Shown piece by piece: positions 38,072-50,400 of a stretch of 64,000 bases of DNA. The stretch covers positions 2,993,856 to 3,057,855 of the forward strand of contig PTFA01000050.1 in the NCBI GenBank assembly GCA_003342895.1, written 5' to 3'. The stretch's first letter is position 1; each line of letters starts with the position of its first letter. The position numbers were made by a program, and so were the translations under genes. This DNA comes from Casuarius casuarius (Eukaryota; Chordata; Aves; Casuariiformes; Casuariidae). Under the pieces are notes generated by a model. The model was given only the letters and a program-made list of their open reading frames with translations, was not told where the DNA came from and did no database searches.

Positions 38072-38819
38072 GTAAATATTTTAGGTTCTTCTGATTGCAA
38101 AAACTGCCAGAAAGCTGCCAGGCTTTTTACAGGAACTGTATTTTGCATGTCACATTCCTGTCTCCAATCCAAGACTACCCACTGCAACACAATTTTTATA
38201 TCAGTTCCATATGGTCAATAAAATCTATTACATACAGAGACTAATATACTCTTATCCTCCGGAGAGCCATTCTTTCTTCTTGTGGGCACACTGAAACGGG
38301 CTGTGATTTCTCCGGTATAACTGCTTTGAAGTTCTCTGCAATGGGCACTGTTGCACGTTCATTCCAATCTAATTACAAAAAAGCGACTTTAATGGGAATT
38401 TACGCTGCCGCCTCAGCTGGAATGTGTGTATTTCTCTGCTTGGCAGGAGTTGGGAAGTACTGTCAAAGCTGGGGAATGAAAGCGGTGCATCACCGCGGCA
38501 GAGAGGTTTAACATTTGAACCAGCTTTTGTCTGTTTGATAGTACTAGCACTAACATGTGTCTGGGACTTGCTCATCTGTATTACATTGAACCGTTGAATA
38601 AAAAGAGGCTCAAGAGACCGAACAGGATAAAGCAAGTTTGTCTGTGTTCGTGTTATACGTCTTGATAACACAGCTGTTAGGGTAAGTATCGGACTAGAAT
38701 ACATGTAAAGTTGGGGCAAGCAACTAACCACATCGTATTTACTGTTTGTGCCGCGTGTGATGAGATTTCACTGTGCATTACGTCTCGAATGTGTATGAAA
38801 TTCCCAGAATACTTTGGTT

Positions 38820-39270
38820 TTGGCGCGGCGGCGGTGCCGCGGTGGTCCCTCCGCGCGGGGCGGTGCTCTCCTAGGGGCTCGCAGCGGCACGGGAGCAGCC
38901 GGGGGCTGAGCGGCGCGGTGCGATCGAGCAGCCGGGCTGCCTCCGCGCTTCGCCGGGGCCTGACGGGGTCCCCAGGAGGCCGCCCCCGGCGGTGCTGCTT
39001 GCCGAAGCCAGCCCCTCGCCGGGCTTCGCGGCACGCCGCCCTTGCGGGGCGCGTGGTGGCATTTCGGGGGGGATGAAACGCACCCTGGGCTGCGCCGGGC
39101 GCGTGGTGTTTTTCCTCTTCTCTGATAGCGAATATTCGCTGGCTGGCGCACCTCCCCGGTCCCATTAAGTTTAACGCAGGCCGAGGCTCAAAACGACGTC
39201 CGCACCGAGAGCAGCACTGCCCGTCGTTCCTGTGCTGCAGCCGGAGCTGGCCTGGGGTTTGTGGGCGGTT
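38820..39270. promoter_or_regulatory. CpG island at the 5' end of intron 2
   Basis: A CpG-dense stretch 0.75 kb downstream of the 60-nt exon. Together with the patch at 36.8 kb it brackets that exon. Confidence 0.5.
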
Positions 39271-39985
39271 TGGGGACGATGCTGTGAGTGAAGCAGGCCT
39301 GGGAAAGGGTTTCTCCAAATGTGCTGGGTCTGCTCTGTTTCTCTTCCTTTTGCTCCCATAATTATAGCTCTTGTTCAAGCCATTGGGTGTGGGATAAAAT
39401 ATATTGTTTGAGTGCTAAAAAATGTGTGCTACCTGGTGGATTTTCCTTTCTGTACATTTGGTGGGTGCAGGTTTTAATCTCGTGCTCGTAAAGGTACAGC
39501 ACAGCATCCTATAAAGACAGGGCACAGTACATGGGACAGAGGTTGCAGGCTGGAATATGACGGAGGAGCTACACAGAAAAGGCATAAAAAGCCGTAATAT
39601 ATAGCGGTGGAGCACCGCGGAGTTCCTGGCTCTTGTGTGGTGTGCCTCCACAGCTATATTCAGTAACCGAAACCAGTCCCTCAGTCCCAGGGTGCAAGAC
39701 TTTCATTATGTTCTTTTATGATCTTCCTGTTTGCATTAGCTCCAGTAGTGTGATGTTGAACTTCAATAAAGGGTGAAAAAACATGCTTCAACTTCTCATG
39801 TCGTGCCCCTGCCTTCCCCAGTCCAAGATGACAAAATTGCCTCCCCTTCCCTAGCCCTCCCCCAGCAAAAAGAAAAAGCAAAAGGCCAAAAACTGGACTC
39901 GTTAACTCTGAAGCATCTGCCAGATGTTTCAGATTAACAGATTAACATTTTTCTCCCTCCTTCTCCTGCGCGTGTTTGTACATCT

Positions 39986-40011
39986 CTGTGTGTGTGCAAA
40001 CACACACACAG
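39986..40011 (+). repeat. Perfect (TG)/(CA) snap-back hairpin
   Basis: ctgtgtgtgtg (39986-39996) and cacacacacag (40001-40011) are exact reverse complements separated by the four bases caaa. Confidence 0.9.
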
Positions 40012-40732
40012 TGACTTCTGAAGCGTCGTCTCGGCGCTCTGGTCAACTACTGTCTTCCCCTGGGCGAACGGCGCTTGCCACAGCGTCGGCGTGTTTGGGA
40101 ACAGCGATATCAGGTGGAGTGTAATTTTTAAAACTTTTTTTTTACAGTAGCAAAATATTTATATTGGTGCAGTTGTGGAGAGAGAAAGGGCTTTTACTGC
40201 TATAGCTTACGTTGTTCACAAAAGCAGGATAAGGTATACTGAAAATTTTTTTGCCAGTACAAGTTCAGTCCGCGGTGGTGGGGCTTGTCAGTGCACTTGT
40301 GATAGCATCTTCGCCTAGATCAGACTTCAGCTTTTATACTTGCAGGGCAAAATATGGCAAACACCGGAGTCCAAGTTCTCTTTCTAGCAGGCAGATTTCT
40401 TTTACTTAATTGTGCTTAAGATGTGAATAGCTGCCCAACTACAGAGAAGCAAACTAATTACATTTGCCAAGAAAATGTGTCTAAAAATGAACCCAGGGTT
40501 GTGGAAATAAAACTGGTAATTTGCCACAAGTCCTGGATTATGAAGTGGCATTTTCAAAACTGCATTTTTCCCCTCCGAAGTCAGTGGAAAGTGTTTTGCC
40601 CGTGCATGGCGCTGCCCGAGCCCCGCTGCGCGGGGTGCCGCCAGCGCGAGCCGTGTGCTCGCTCTGCTCTGTACACTGACAGCTTAGCGCAGAGCATTGT
40701 CCTTTCTACTTTTTACATCCTTTTTTCTTTCA

Positions 40733-40794
40733 TTAGCTTGCTCACCCACTTTACTGTGGTACTTCTGCTCGAGGAAAGTGGGTGAGCAAGTTAG
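40733..40794. repeat. Inverted repeat with 16-bp perfect arms (hairpin)
   Basis: The left arm cttgctcacccacttt (40737-40752) and the right arm aaagtgggtgagcaag (40775-40790) are perfect reverse complements around a 22-nt loop. The stem extends outward by four further pairs if G-U pairs are allowed (40733-40736 with 40791-40794). The resulting 62-nt hairpin is within the size range of microRNA precursors. It could also be a template-switch product. No known miRNA seed was recognised. Confidence 0.9.
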
Positions 40795-43673
40795 CGTCGT
40801 CTTTGGCTCAGCTGCTGCACACTAGTGAAACCTGTGCAGGGAACCTGCTTTACAGGACTGCAGCCCTGCGTGAGTCTCACTGAGGAATTTATTCAGAATA
40901 CAGCTAGAAATAGTTGTGTGATTTTTTTTTTATAATCACAGCTTAAAGGCTGTGTGTATTAACTTAGAGAACCGGGAGAATGTATAAGGAGGCAGCGGTT
41001 ACCCTGGTGCAATGGAAAATAATCTCCGTGTCCACCAGCCCCGTTTAACAATGGGCACAGCACAAATTTCCTTCCTCTCCGGCTTCTGTAAACACTTTTT
41101 CCTTAATGTAAAAAGAAGGAGAAAAAATGCTTTTCCTTTCCTCTCCTAATCTGAGGGCTTAGTTTGCTGTTGAGCCGCAGATGGGTAGCACTGTGTTGTT
41201 TGAGGGAGGCGTGTTTTCCGTGCCCGAGGAAGAGCACGGCCGTGGCACGGCGCAGCGAGCGTGCCCGCGGCTGGGGCGACGGCGCGGCTGGGGCAGGGCT
41301 GCCCGCCCCGGGAGCCCCCGCCGCCCGCCTTCGCACGGGGCTGTTGTGCTGCTCCGAAGCCAAGAGGAAAATGAGGTTTAATGTTTGTCCGGCTAGACCG
41401 TGGCTGTGCAGTGCTGCATTGCTGTTGCAATACATCACGGGAGTATTATCTTGAGGAGCAACAGGGGACGTTTTAAAGAAGTAAAAAGTCTTACTAAATA
41501 TATAGAGAATTTAAGGCATTTTTAAAGACCTGTGAAAGCATTTTACATGGGGGCTGCTGGGGAGCTTCTCATTAGCCGGGCTGTGAGGCCCTGGGCAAGT
41601 TCAGCTGAATCGTCTGGGGCAAATAGAGCAGACTCGGGGTCCTCCGCAGAAGCCTGCGAAGCCTGCCGGTTTTTGCCTGTTTCTGAGGCAAGCGAGGGTA
41701 TCTTCTTTGTGCGACATAGCTACCTGTGATGGTCTGCGCGGGGAGGAGCTGGGAGACGCAGCACTCCGGCCGGGTAGTGCCAGGGTTCGCGCACCCTGGT
41801 TTTTCAGGGGAAGAAGGGCAGCTTCCCGCCGCGGCCCCAGCCCCAGCCGGCTGCCAGCCCTCCCCAGCCGCCCGCGCGTTTTGCTGCTGCTGCTGGGGCA
41901 GCAGAAAGACACAGCAGGTATTGCAGGAGGAGAAGACGCTGCTGGGGAGGTTCTGCTTCTGCTCAGAGATGTAGAAGCAGCAGCTTTGGAGAAACTAACC
42001 ACAGAATAAAAAAACTGTGGTCACTCGTTTTCCCCGCTCTGCAGTATTGCACAAGGTCTCCCAGCTCCGCGAATCACAACTTTCACTCGAAACCTGCGGA
42101 AGAGGCAGGTCTACACAGCTTGGGCGCTTGTTGGCCCTCTGCCCTGTGCAGGGCTGCGCCGGGGGTATTTTTAGGAAAATTCCTGTCGCTCGGAGCCTCG
42201 CTGCCTGTCACTCCCGTTTCCCCGTGCTCTCCGCTGCTTTGCGAGCTCTGATGGCCAGCTGTGCTGTTGCTCCTTCCCCAAGCGCTGAGAGGAGCATTCA
42301 TGTCCCTTGCGTACTGTTTTGTAGCATTAGATTTAACTTTTGGTTGCAAAAGGAGCACTGGGTGAGACAACGGGGTTTCGCGAAGAGAGCGGAGATGCAC
42401 CCTGGCAAGGGATTATGCTTCACCTCTGTTTCCCCTTTTCTGTTTATTCGGTTACACTACAGAAAATGTTTTCTCCCGCCTCACCTTTCCCCTTCTGGGG
42501 CCTGTTTTAGCAACGTAAAGCTCAGAGAAACCTCAGGCTTCCTCCTCGCGCTCCTGGCTTCGCCCACCCGTGGCAGAGCCTCCGGCCGGGCTGCATCCTG
42601 CGGCAGGGCTCGCGGCTCCCGCGTGTACCCGTCCCCGGGGGGGCTCCCGCGGGCTGGCCGGGGTCGAGATATTGTATTATTTAACTTTTAGATAGTAGAA
42701 TGCTGAAAGAAACCCACCCAGAATAAAAATCTGGAGCTCTGCCTCTGCTGCAGAGCGTTGAAAAGGCAGGTCCCACTTCAGCGAGCATTATCTTCCAGGA
42801 GCTCTGAAATCGCCCTCTCTGAGCATCTTTACAAGCTAAGAAATCTTTTAAGAGCTGATTTCATTAGTAAATCAATACTGGAAGATTCTGGCTTAAGTAT
42901 GCAAGGATTCCCAAAGAAATAAACCTTTGGACTTCGCTAGCAAAGAACATAAGAGACTTTGATAATTTTCTTAGTGGAATATTTTTTCAATATGCTAAGA
43001 AAGATTTTATCTCAATTGATCTGTTTTCTTATGGTGATTTTAAAAACAGCACCCGTTTCTTCTCTGCATGGACCGCCTGAGGTCCGGGAGTGCTTTCCCA
43101 GGCACCTCCAGCCCTGGGATCATGGCCCTGCGGTGCAGCCGTGCGGAGGCAGGATCGGGATGCTGGTAGCATGTAGCCTCGTAGCTACAGGGCAGCTAGA
43201 GGTGCTGATAATTCCGAATATCTGCTCTGGGACTGGCCAAAACCCAAGTAAAGGCCGACTAGAAATAAAGCTGTGGAGGTTTTGCAGGCGGAGCGTGGGA
43301 TGGCAGCTGTCGCGTGGCAGACGCTGGACACGCTGCCATGTCCTGTGGCTGCTCTAGCAAAATCACTGCGCTTTGTAGCCAGTGCTGCTGCCAGATGAGG
43401 GGTGGAAGAGCACACACGGCTATATAGCTGATGGGTCAGACTCGTTACACTACACCCTTTCTGCGCGCCACTGCCCGAGAAGGTTGTATTTCAAACCTTA
43501 CACTGGTTCCCTAGAGGGTTAAAAACATTTATTTTAAGTAGAGTTTTTATTTTCCTTGGTAAGGCTTGGGTTTTTATGATGTGACATAGTTATGTGTCCT
43601 TTCAGAGGAGAAAATGTTTTTAATGCTCTGTTCCTAATTACAGAATTTATTTTTTATCTCCAGTCTTTTACAC

Positions 43674-43703
43674 ATAAATAAATAAANAAATAAATAAATA
43701 AAT
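43674..43703 (+). repeat. (AAAT)n microsatellite with one ambiguous base
   Basis: The run ataaataaataaanaaataa… contains the only N in the window (43687). The ambiguity is probably an assembly or allele issue in the repeat. Confidence 0.95.
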
Positions 43704-44239
43704 TGCAAGATGCTGAGATAATGTGGTTGTTGGAGCTTGGTAAGGATCTAAGACAGATGTGAGGTTTTTTGGAATAGGTATAATATTGAAGGAAATAAGA
43801 AAAGTACTTATAGACCCTTGCCAGATTACTGTATCTGTAGGATTTTGTGAAGAAACTTTTTTTGTGCCTGGAAGTGAGACTGCTTCCTGGCTGGCACGGG
43901 AGCGGGCGCCCCGTAAGCCTGCCCCGATGCCTCCGGCGGCGCGGTGCCGTCGGTGCCCACGTTCGGTCTGGGCAGGGAGGCTGCTGCAGCCAGGAGCCGG
44001 CTCGGGCGCGAGCGTGCCGTGAGCCTCCGGATTTAAATGAGAAGCGCACACCTGCGTATTATGGTGTTTCCTGGAAATTACTTACTATTAAAAATGTTAA
44101 TTGGGCAAATTACAGCGATAGCACTGAGGAGGAGAATTAATTTCCATGGTAAAACAGGGGAGGAGATAAAGGCTCACTTAAAAGTAAGCTGTCATGTGTT
44201 CCCCCACCCTCCCATCTCCCAGGCCCTTTCCAAGCTGAG

Positions 44240-45140
44240 GAGGTGCGGTGCGCTGGTAGCGGTGCGCTGGTAGCGGTGCGCTGGTAGCGGTGCGGTGCTT
44301 CTCGGTGCCTAAAGACAGCTCTCCCGGAGGCGGCAGTGAAGCGTGCGGTGGGGCAGACCGCGGAGGCCTGCTGCAGCCAAGGTCTCCTGCCGCTTGCTTA
44401 GTGGTGGCCGTCAGGGAGGTGCTGGCGGGTGGCTGCGTGGCAGAAACGCGCTGGGTTGCCCCGAGTGCCGTTGTGGCCAGGGCGAGATTGGCCCATTACG
44501 GACAGCAGTGGTTTCTCCAAGTTCGGGACTGTGTCAGCGGGGTTGCGTTAACCTCACCGAAGTGTGGTTATCACGGTGTATCTCCAGCTCCAGGTTGGTA
44601 TGGGTTAGGTCAGGTCTCCTGTCCGTGGCAGCTTGCCTGGGAGCGAAACGCTTCCCGTGGGAACTGGAGGACGCGGGTGGGAGCGTGGCTGCCGGGGGCT
44701 CCTCCACCCCCGCGGGGCCGTCCTGAGGGCCCCATCCCTGCCGTCCCAGCGGCATGTTCCCGTGTGCCAAATTTGCTTTGCCTTCAGAGGTGCCTTTGCC
44801 AATGAACGCCCGTGAGGCGCTTCCCCCCCTGCGGGCTCCAGCTGCCCTTCCGTTAGCTCTGTCAGTTAGGGAAACGCTGCCGGTGCCCGGGGAAGCACGC
44901 TCTGCTCGTAGCACACCTTCGTCCCTTGCCTCTCCAGACGGCTGTTGTATCAGCTGGGAGCGGGCGACTATCGCATTGTTTTTGGTTTCCTTGCCCTGCT
45001 TGAAGGAGGTCCTTCACCCGGGTCCTGCCGGCATGGAGCCTCCCAGCTCCTTCCCCTGCTGGCAGCCGGCGCTCCAGCGGTACCATACCCCCGGGGAGAG
45101 GTGGTGCCTCTGGGCCGGAGGGACTGCTGGGAGCCTGCCT
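44240..45140. other. GC-rich zone with minisatellite
   Basis: An extended GC-rich zone, CpG-moderate, beginning with the 14-bp tandem repeat at 44246. It is followed by the retroposon cluster. Confidence 0.45.
44246..44294 (+). repeat. 14-bp tandem repeat, three perfect copies
   Basis: The unit cggtgcgctggtag is repeated exactly at 44246-44259, 44260-44273 and 44274-44287, then a partial copy follows. It is a small GC-rich minisatellite at the left edge of a CpG-rich patch. Confidence 0.95.
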
Positions 45141-45299
45141 TCTCCTCCTCTTCACGCTTCTTTATTTTTTCCTTTGATGCTACCCTGTCATCTCTTGCTG
45201 CCCAGGCAAAGGGATGTGTTCAGATGAACATTATCTGTGTTTTTTAGATGAAAATTATATCTCTTGTTTATGATGGTCCACTGGGGCATAGCTAGCAGT

Positions 45300-45522
45300 A
45301 ATGGGCTAAAAGAAAGCAAAGGAGATCCTAGGCTGAATGTCAGAAAACATTTCCCAGTAGTGAGATCTAATAGACTGTGGTGTTATCTCCCATTACGTAG
45401 GTCATTTTCAAACCGGACTGGACAAAGCACTTGAAAGCACACTGCAGGAACAATCTTACATTGGCAGCGCGATGGATAAGATGACCTCATAGGTCTTTCT
45501 CATCTCTAATTTACCCAGTTCT
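45300..45522 (+). mobile_element. CR1 LINE 3' end fragment, + orientation
   Basis: The stretch carries the order of motifs typical of the 3' end of amniote CR1 elements: ggctgaatgtcagaaaac, then tagactgtgg, then ggactggacaaagcactt, then gcaggaacaatcttacattg, and finally cataggtctttctcatctct. The match is diverged and the element is 5'-truncated with no reading frame, so it is an old dead insertion. CR1 as the recognisable interspersed repeat supports a bird or reptile source. The left boundary is approximate. Confidence 0.85.
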
Positions 45523-45627
45523 GCCGTGCTCGGGATTTGCTAATATCCTGCAGATTTTAGAACAGAAGCAGATGGGATGGCCTGGCAAGTTGTGCTTTCG
45601 AGAGGTTATTTCAGTAAGGCATTTTCA

Positions 45628-45695
45628 TGTAGAACCTCAAAGCACTTTGCAAACGCTGATTAAGCGCCCTGACCTGGTAGAAAGTATGCCTTCCT
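45628..45695 (+). mobile_element. Possible ancient MIR/L2-type retroposon fragment
   Basis: The sequence gaacctcaaagcactttgca, followed by a cgctgattaagc stretch and a 'cctg..aggtag'-like segment, resembles the conserved core of an old amniote SINE/L2-derived family (CCTCAAAGCRCTTTACAAA…ATTAAG…). It is short and diverged, so family assignment is tentative. It sits between two CR1 fragments, which fits a local pocket of tolerated insertions. Confidence 0.45.
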
Positions 45696-46431
45696 ACCCC
45701 ATATTCATACCACTCGGTCTCGGTCTCGGTCTCTGGACAGCCATATATTTGTACCAAGAAACGCAAAATGAGGTTCTCCCGTCTTCCCGTCTTGGGCCAT
45801 TGCTTGGCCTGTTGTCCAAAGGGGCTCGGGTCCAGGATCGACGGGCACTTGCTGCTCCATGTTGTTTTGGACAGTTTCTGTAGGTCAGTGGCTTTCCCCT
45901 CCCAGCCGTGCTGCGCTTGGCCCGTGGGGGCGAGGGAGGAGGAAACCGTGTGACTGCAGGAAACGGTTGCGGTGGTTTTACCTCTGTGCAATTAGCCAGC
46001 TGAAGAGCTGAAGGAAAGTCTGCTGGAGAACAATTTCTTCAGTTTTTACAGAAACTCGTGTATGTCTTCAACTAGTTTACACATTGCAGTTTTACCTGGT
46101 AGCTCAAAGCTCCCAGCCTGAATAAATGTAATTGAAATAACAGAATATACCACATTGGCCTGTTGCTTAAAAGAGAAAAATCAATAAAAAAATAACGCCA
46201 CAGTGGTGGATCACCACTGATCATTCTTTTTGAGAATCAAGTAAATAGTGCCAGCCCTGAGAATGGGATTTTATAAATGAGGTTGTAGAAAAAGAAAAAT
46301 GAATGGCATAAACAAACTCCGTGGCTTTGTTTTCCAGGCTGAATAAGGATATTGATATGAAACTCTGCAGTGCAGAACTACGTGAAATTTGTGGTGCTTT
46401 GCCCAGACAATCTTTCCTCATTCAGAGCAGG

Positions 46432-46560
46432 AAACTAGAGTCGTTTGAGTTGGAAGGGACCTCTAGTGGGTCTTACCCAACATTGACCTAAGCTGTAAAT
46501 GCTTCAATAACCATTACCTCTGCACACTGGGTTAAGTTGTTGTCTTTAACCGTTAAGCTT
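46432..46560 (-). mobile_element. CR1 LINE 3' end fragment, - orientation
   Basis: The + strand reads gtttgagttggaagggacct followed by ctagtgggtcttacccaac and gacctaagctg. This is the reverse complement of the avian CR1 3' terminus (…AGGTCCCTTCCAACTCAAAC…), with the usual 'AACC…CCTAA' stretch beyond it. The insertion is truncated and non-coding. It lies about 0.9 kb from the oppositely oriented CR1 fragment at 45.3 kb. The right end is uncertain. Confidence 0.75.
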
Positions 46561-47179
46561 ATTGTAGAGCAAGAGTATAAAGTATTCCTCTCGTGGTGTA
46601 AGGATGTGCATACTCATGAACGAAAGGAATTTTTAAGCTAACATAGCTTGAAGTTTACCATAACAGAAGATAGATTTGTGTTTCTGTCATTTAGTGTCTA
46701 AAGTAGCCTCTTCAGGACTGCCTATAAGGAATTATGATGGCACTGTCAAAATAAACTGAACTCATCTCACAGACTTATATTTGTTGTGTATAATTTCAAA
46801 TGAGAAAACTGTTAAGTGGGACCACTTATAATGAGATTTGAGATACCCTATGGCTCTCACTTGGAGACAAGTAACCTTTGTCTTTTTGAGGCTGAGCAGC
46901 AGCACGATGAAGATTTAATAGCTGTGTGCAGAGACCTGGCACTAGACTGGGGTGTGCATGGAAGAGGTGCTCAATGTGCCTTGCTCTACATATTTCTGAA
47001 TTCATCAAGTTTGTGGCTGAAGTGCCTGCGCATTTGCATGTTTTACTCACCGTGCCTTCTTCTGCATTGGATGGCTTGGGCATTTGTTAGTATAAATTAT
47101 TAGGCATTCGCTAAACACTGAGCAGAGAAATGAAAAAAATGTGCACTTTGCTTGGAAACACTGTCTGTGTTACATAAAG

Positions 47180-47430
47180 CTCTGACAAGATCAAGCTTCT
47201 AATTAAATTATCTGGCACGTGGACAATTCTGCTCTGAGATCAGCTGAACTAATGCGTAGCCATTAGCTAATACAGCCACCAAATCAGAAGTACCAAAGAG
47301 ACAATTTACATTGGGCCACAGTGTGTTTTAAAAAATTCTGGTGAGTTGTGAAGCCTGTAACGTTAATTGCCAGTTAGCACATTGTAATTGCTGTAATTAT
47401 TTGCAAGTAAAATGATGTAAGGGACTTGAA
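47180..47430. promoter_or_regulatory. Candidate conserved enhancer, homeodomain-site cluster
   Basis: Within 250 bp there are many ATTA/TAAT cores: ctaattaaattatc, tagccattagctaatac, gttaattgccagttagc and attgctgtaattatttgc. It also holds a CAGCTG-like E-box region and no repeats. This is the texture of conserved developmental enhancers, inferred from composition only. Confidence 0.35.
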
Positions 47431-50400
47431 TTGTACTTTCCTTACACTTCACATCTTGGTGATCCACTAAATCTTCCACTTAGAATTTTGCTACTTATTT
47501 TAAGAGCTTAAGAGCTACTCGCAGAGGTCTGATCTCATCTGTAAGCTTGCTGCTATGCATGTTGTCTTTAACACCGGCTAGTGGCTGCCGAAAGTCTTTA
47601 TTAAAAAAAATGCACTAAGATAATAAATGGAAATCTCTGCTGCTGACCAGAGAGAGCACGCACAACCCTACAGACAGCGTTTCTGGAGCCCAGCTGGGAG
47701 AGAGCCCTCAGCACAAATTGCCAGCCTATTGCATCCCACAGCCACGCCGCGGAAGTGGGCCAAAAGCTCCTCCGTATGGGATTAAAGGGATGTGTAATAG
47801 ATTAAAGATCAAAAATGTTAATTAAGAAATGGTCTTTTCTAATAAGATGCCTTCAAGGGCACAGTACCAAAAATGAGGAAATATCTCATTTTGGCAAGCG
47901 TGCTACGGTTGTAATGAAACTGGAGTGCAGGGTAAGGGGGACGAACACGTAGAAGCCTCGTTTTAAAGACATTTCCTTCGGAAGGAATAAATCAATTAGC
48001 AATAAAAACGTAAACAGAAAAGTCAAAATGGCATTAATCTGAATGCTACCAAGCAACATGTGCATATTAGCTTCGTGTTTTCTTAAGGATAACTTGGCAG
48101 TTTGTGACTGATAAAGATGGACTACTTCAGTTTATTGGTATTTAAGCAGCAGTATAGTAACTTGGCTGAAAAATAACCAGTTTTGTTGGAAGCTTTGATG
48201 CATTTGAAGTGAATCCATGCAATATATTTTTCTAATTTAATTTTCTGGACATGGAAAGTCTAGCACCTTCCTTGCTGGTTTGCAACTTTTATGGAACGTA
48301 TTTGGGGAAGTGACTGACTTCTCTCCAGCAAACCCCAAAGCCCTCGTATTCCGGTCTCCTGCAGAGGGGAGAATTTTATATTTTACAAATAAACTGATAC
48401 ACAAGTGCTACCTTTTGTGCTAAATCCAAAAGGGCTGTGAAGGTTTATTGCATCATTGTAACTAAAGCAAATACATTTTTTTCTTAGACTTTAACACCCT
48501 GGTTAGTGACTCTGCTGTTACATTTTCTTCTATTAAACTCATGAAAAAGCCTAAAGGAAAAATTGGGTGCTCAACAGCATTTTTCCTTGTGGTGGAGTGA
48601 TGGCATTTTGCTTCCCACTTCATCCCACCCTTTCCCCTTCTCAGTGTTAACGCTGAAAGCTGCAGTATTTCTTAAGCGAGTTATTTGCTAGCATAAAATG
48701 GAGGGACCCTGTAGGCAAATTTCTTCCCTCTCAGCTGGAAGCTTTCGTCTGGATAAAGAAACCACTGACACAGTGAGGCTGTGTGTGCTACGCGTATATG
48801 TTTTAAGGCTCTAGCTGTTGTTTGAACCAAAGCTGGAGAGACTCCCCAGTCAGGGAGGAGTGCAGTGGGAGGGTGCCGGGTGTCAGCCCGCGCACGGGCC
48901 GGCCTCGCGCCGCACCAGGGCGTCTCGGCGCAAGAGCGTCCTGTGACAACAGGCTGCGACGGGGATTCGTTGCTCTAGCTGTACGTGTTTTGTCTTCGTG
49001 TGTTGTGCGAGTCTTTAACAGAGCAGAGCATTTGGGGGAGAGGGAAGGACTGTGTGAAGGATCGTGCCCATGCAGCGGCGTTACTACCCGCTAATCTATA
49101 TTCTGGTGAACAAAGCGGGGAGCTGGTGACACACGAGCTCTTGCAAAGCACAGTGATGGCTTTCCCTGTTTCTCACTTAATTTAGAATGGGTTCAAAGCC
49201 CTCAGAGCTGGGCATGGTGTAGTCTAGCCCTTGATGTTGTTGCTGAGTTTGGAGCAGGGTAGAGACTGCGTTTAAATAAAATGGCACTAAATTCCTGTGG
49301 CCTGGTTTTGTCAGATTTGTGAATACCGATGGAGATACTGGCTGTTTCCACCCACAGAAAGAAAATCATAGAACTTCTTATCCACACGCTTAAATCAAAT
49401 TTTTTCACACTTCACACAAGTATGGTTTTGAGGGACAGATCGTTCCTTGATTTTGCGTACTGGTGTTGTTAAAAGGAGTGCATCGCTCAGACCTGAATGA
49501 GCCCTCCAGCACGAGCGAGGCGTCAAGCAGAGCGCGAGGAAGGCTGTTTCCTCTTGTCTTTTTATGAAGTTCCTTTAAAAATCTCGAAGTCATCTCATGC
49601 TAGACAATTCTGAAGACAATATTCTCAGCTGAAGTTTTCCTCCAAATAATTTTGAAAAATAGTAATCAAGCAGCTGTGTGTAGTCTGTCATTTTTCTTTC
49701 AGTTGCAATAGGGGCGACCTCAGTTCAGCATCGTTGATTTAATCAAGTAGGTTATATTTGCGAAAATAGGGTCAGATTGTAATGCTGTCATTAATTTGTA
49801 CAGAATGTGTGTCATCCATAGAAACAGAGAAAACTTGAATTTGAACTTTACTTGACAATAGTTCCTATCGAGCTCTTTGCGTTTAGCACATAAGCCCGAA
49901 ACAGATGACCATTTATCCTGTTAAATGAATGAGAAATGTTCTGTGCAAAAAGCATTTGGCTTCTCTTCCTTGATCATATTAAACAAAATACGTTTATTGC
50001 CAGATTTCCACAGTAACATTCAGGAAGCATATACAAAATCAGCAGGATTAAGCAGCTATAACTGAGAGCAGCATTTGGCCTATAATCTCAGGAAAAAAGA
50101 AACATGTAGTAAAAATTTACTTATTTTTTCCGCTAACGGTGAATTTCGTACGTGTTGGCAAATAGCCAGATTGGTAAAACACCTTCTGGACAGGATGTAG
50201 CAGAACTCCACATCTTTTCTGCATTTTTTCTTTATATATTATGTGCTCAGAGAGCTGTAGTGCTGAAGACGTGAGGAATATCACCTCTGCGAATGCTCTT
50301 TGTGTCCCTGAATTTGTATTGTGACAAGCGAGTGTCGATACTTCTGTATGACAGAATTAAATTATGTCCCATTTTTCACCCTTACTTTGAAAAAGACATC

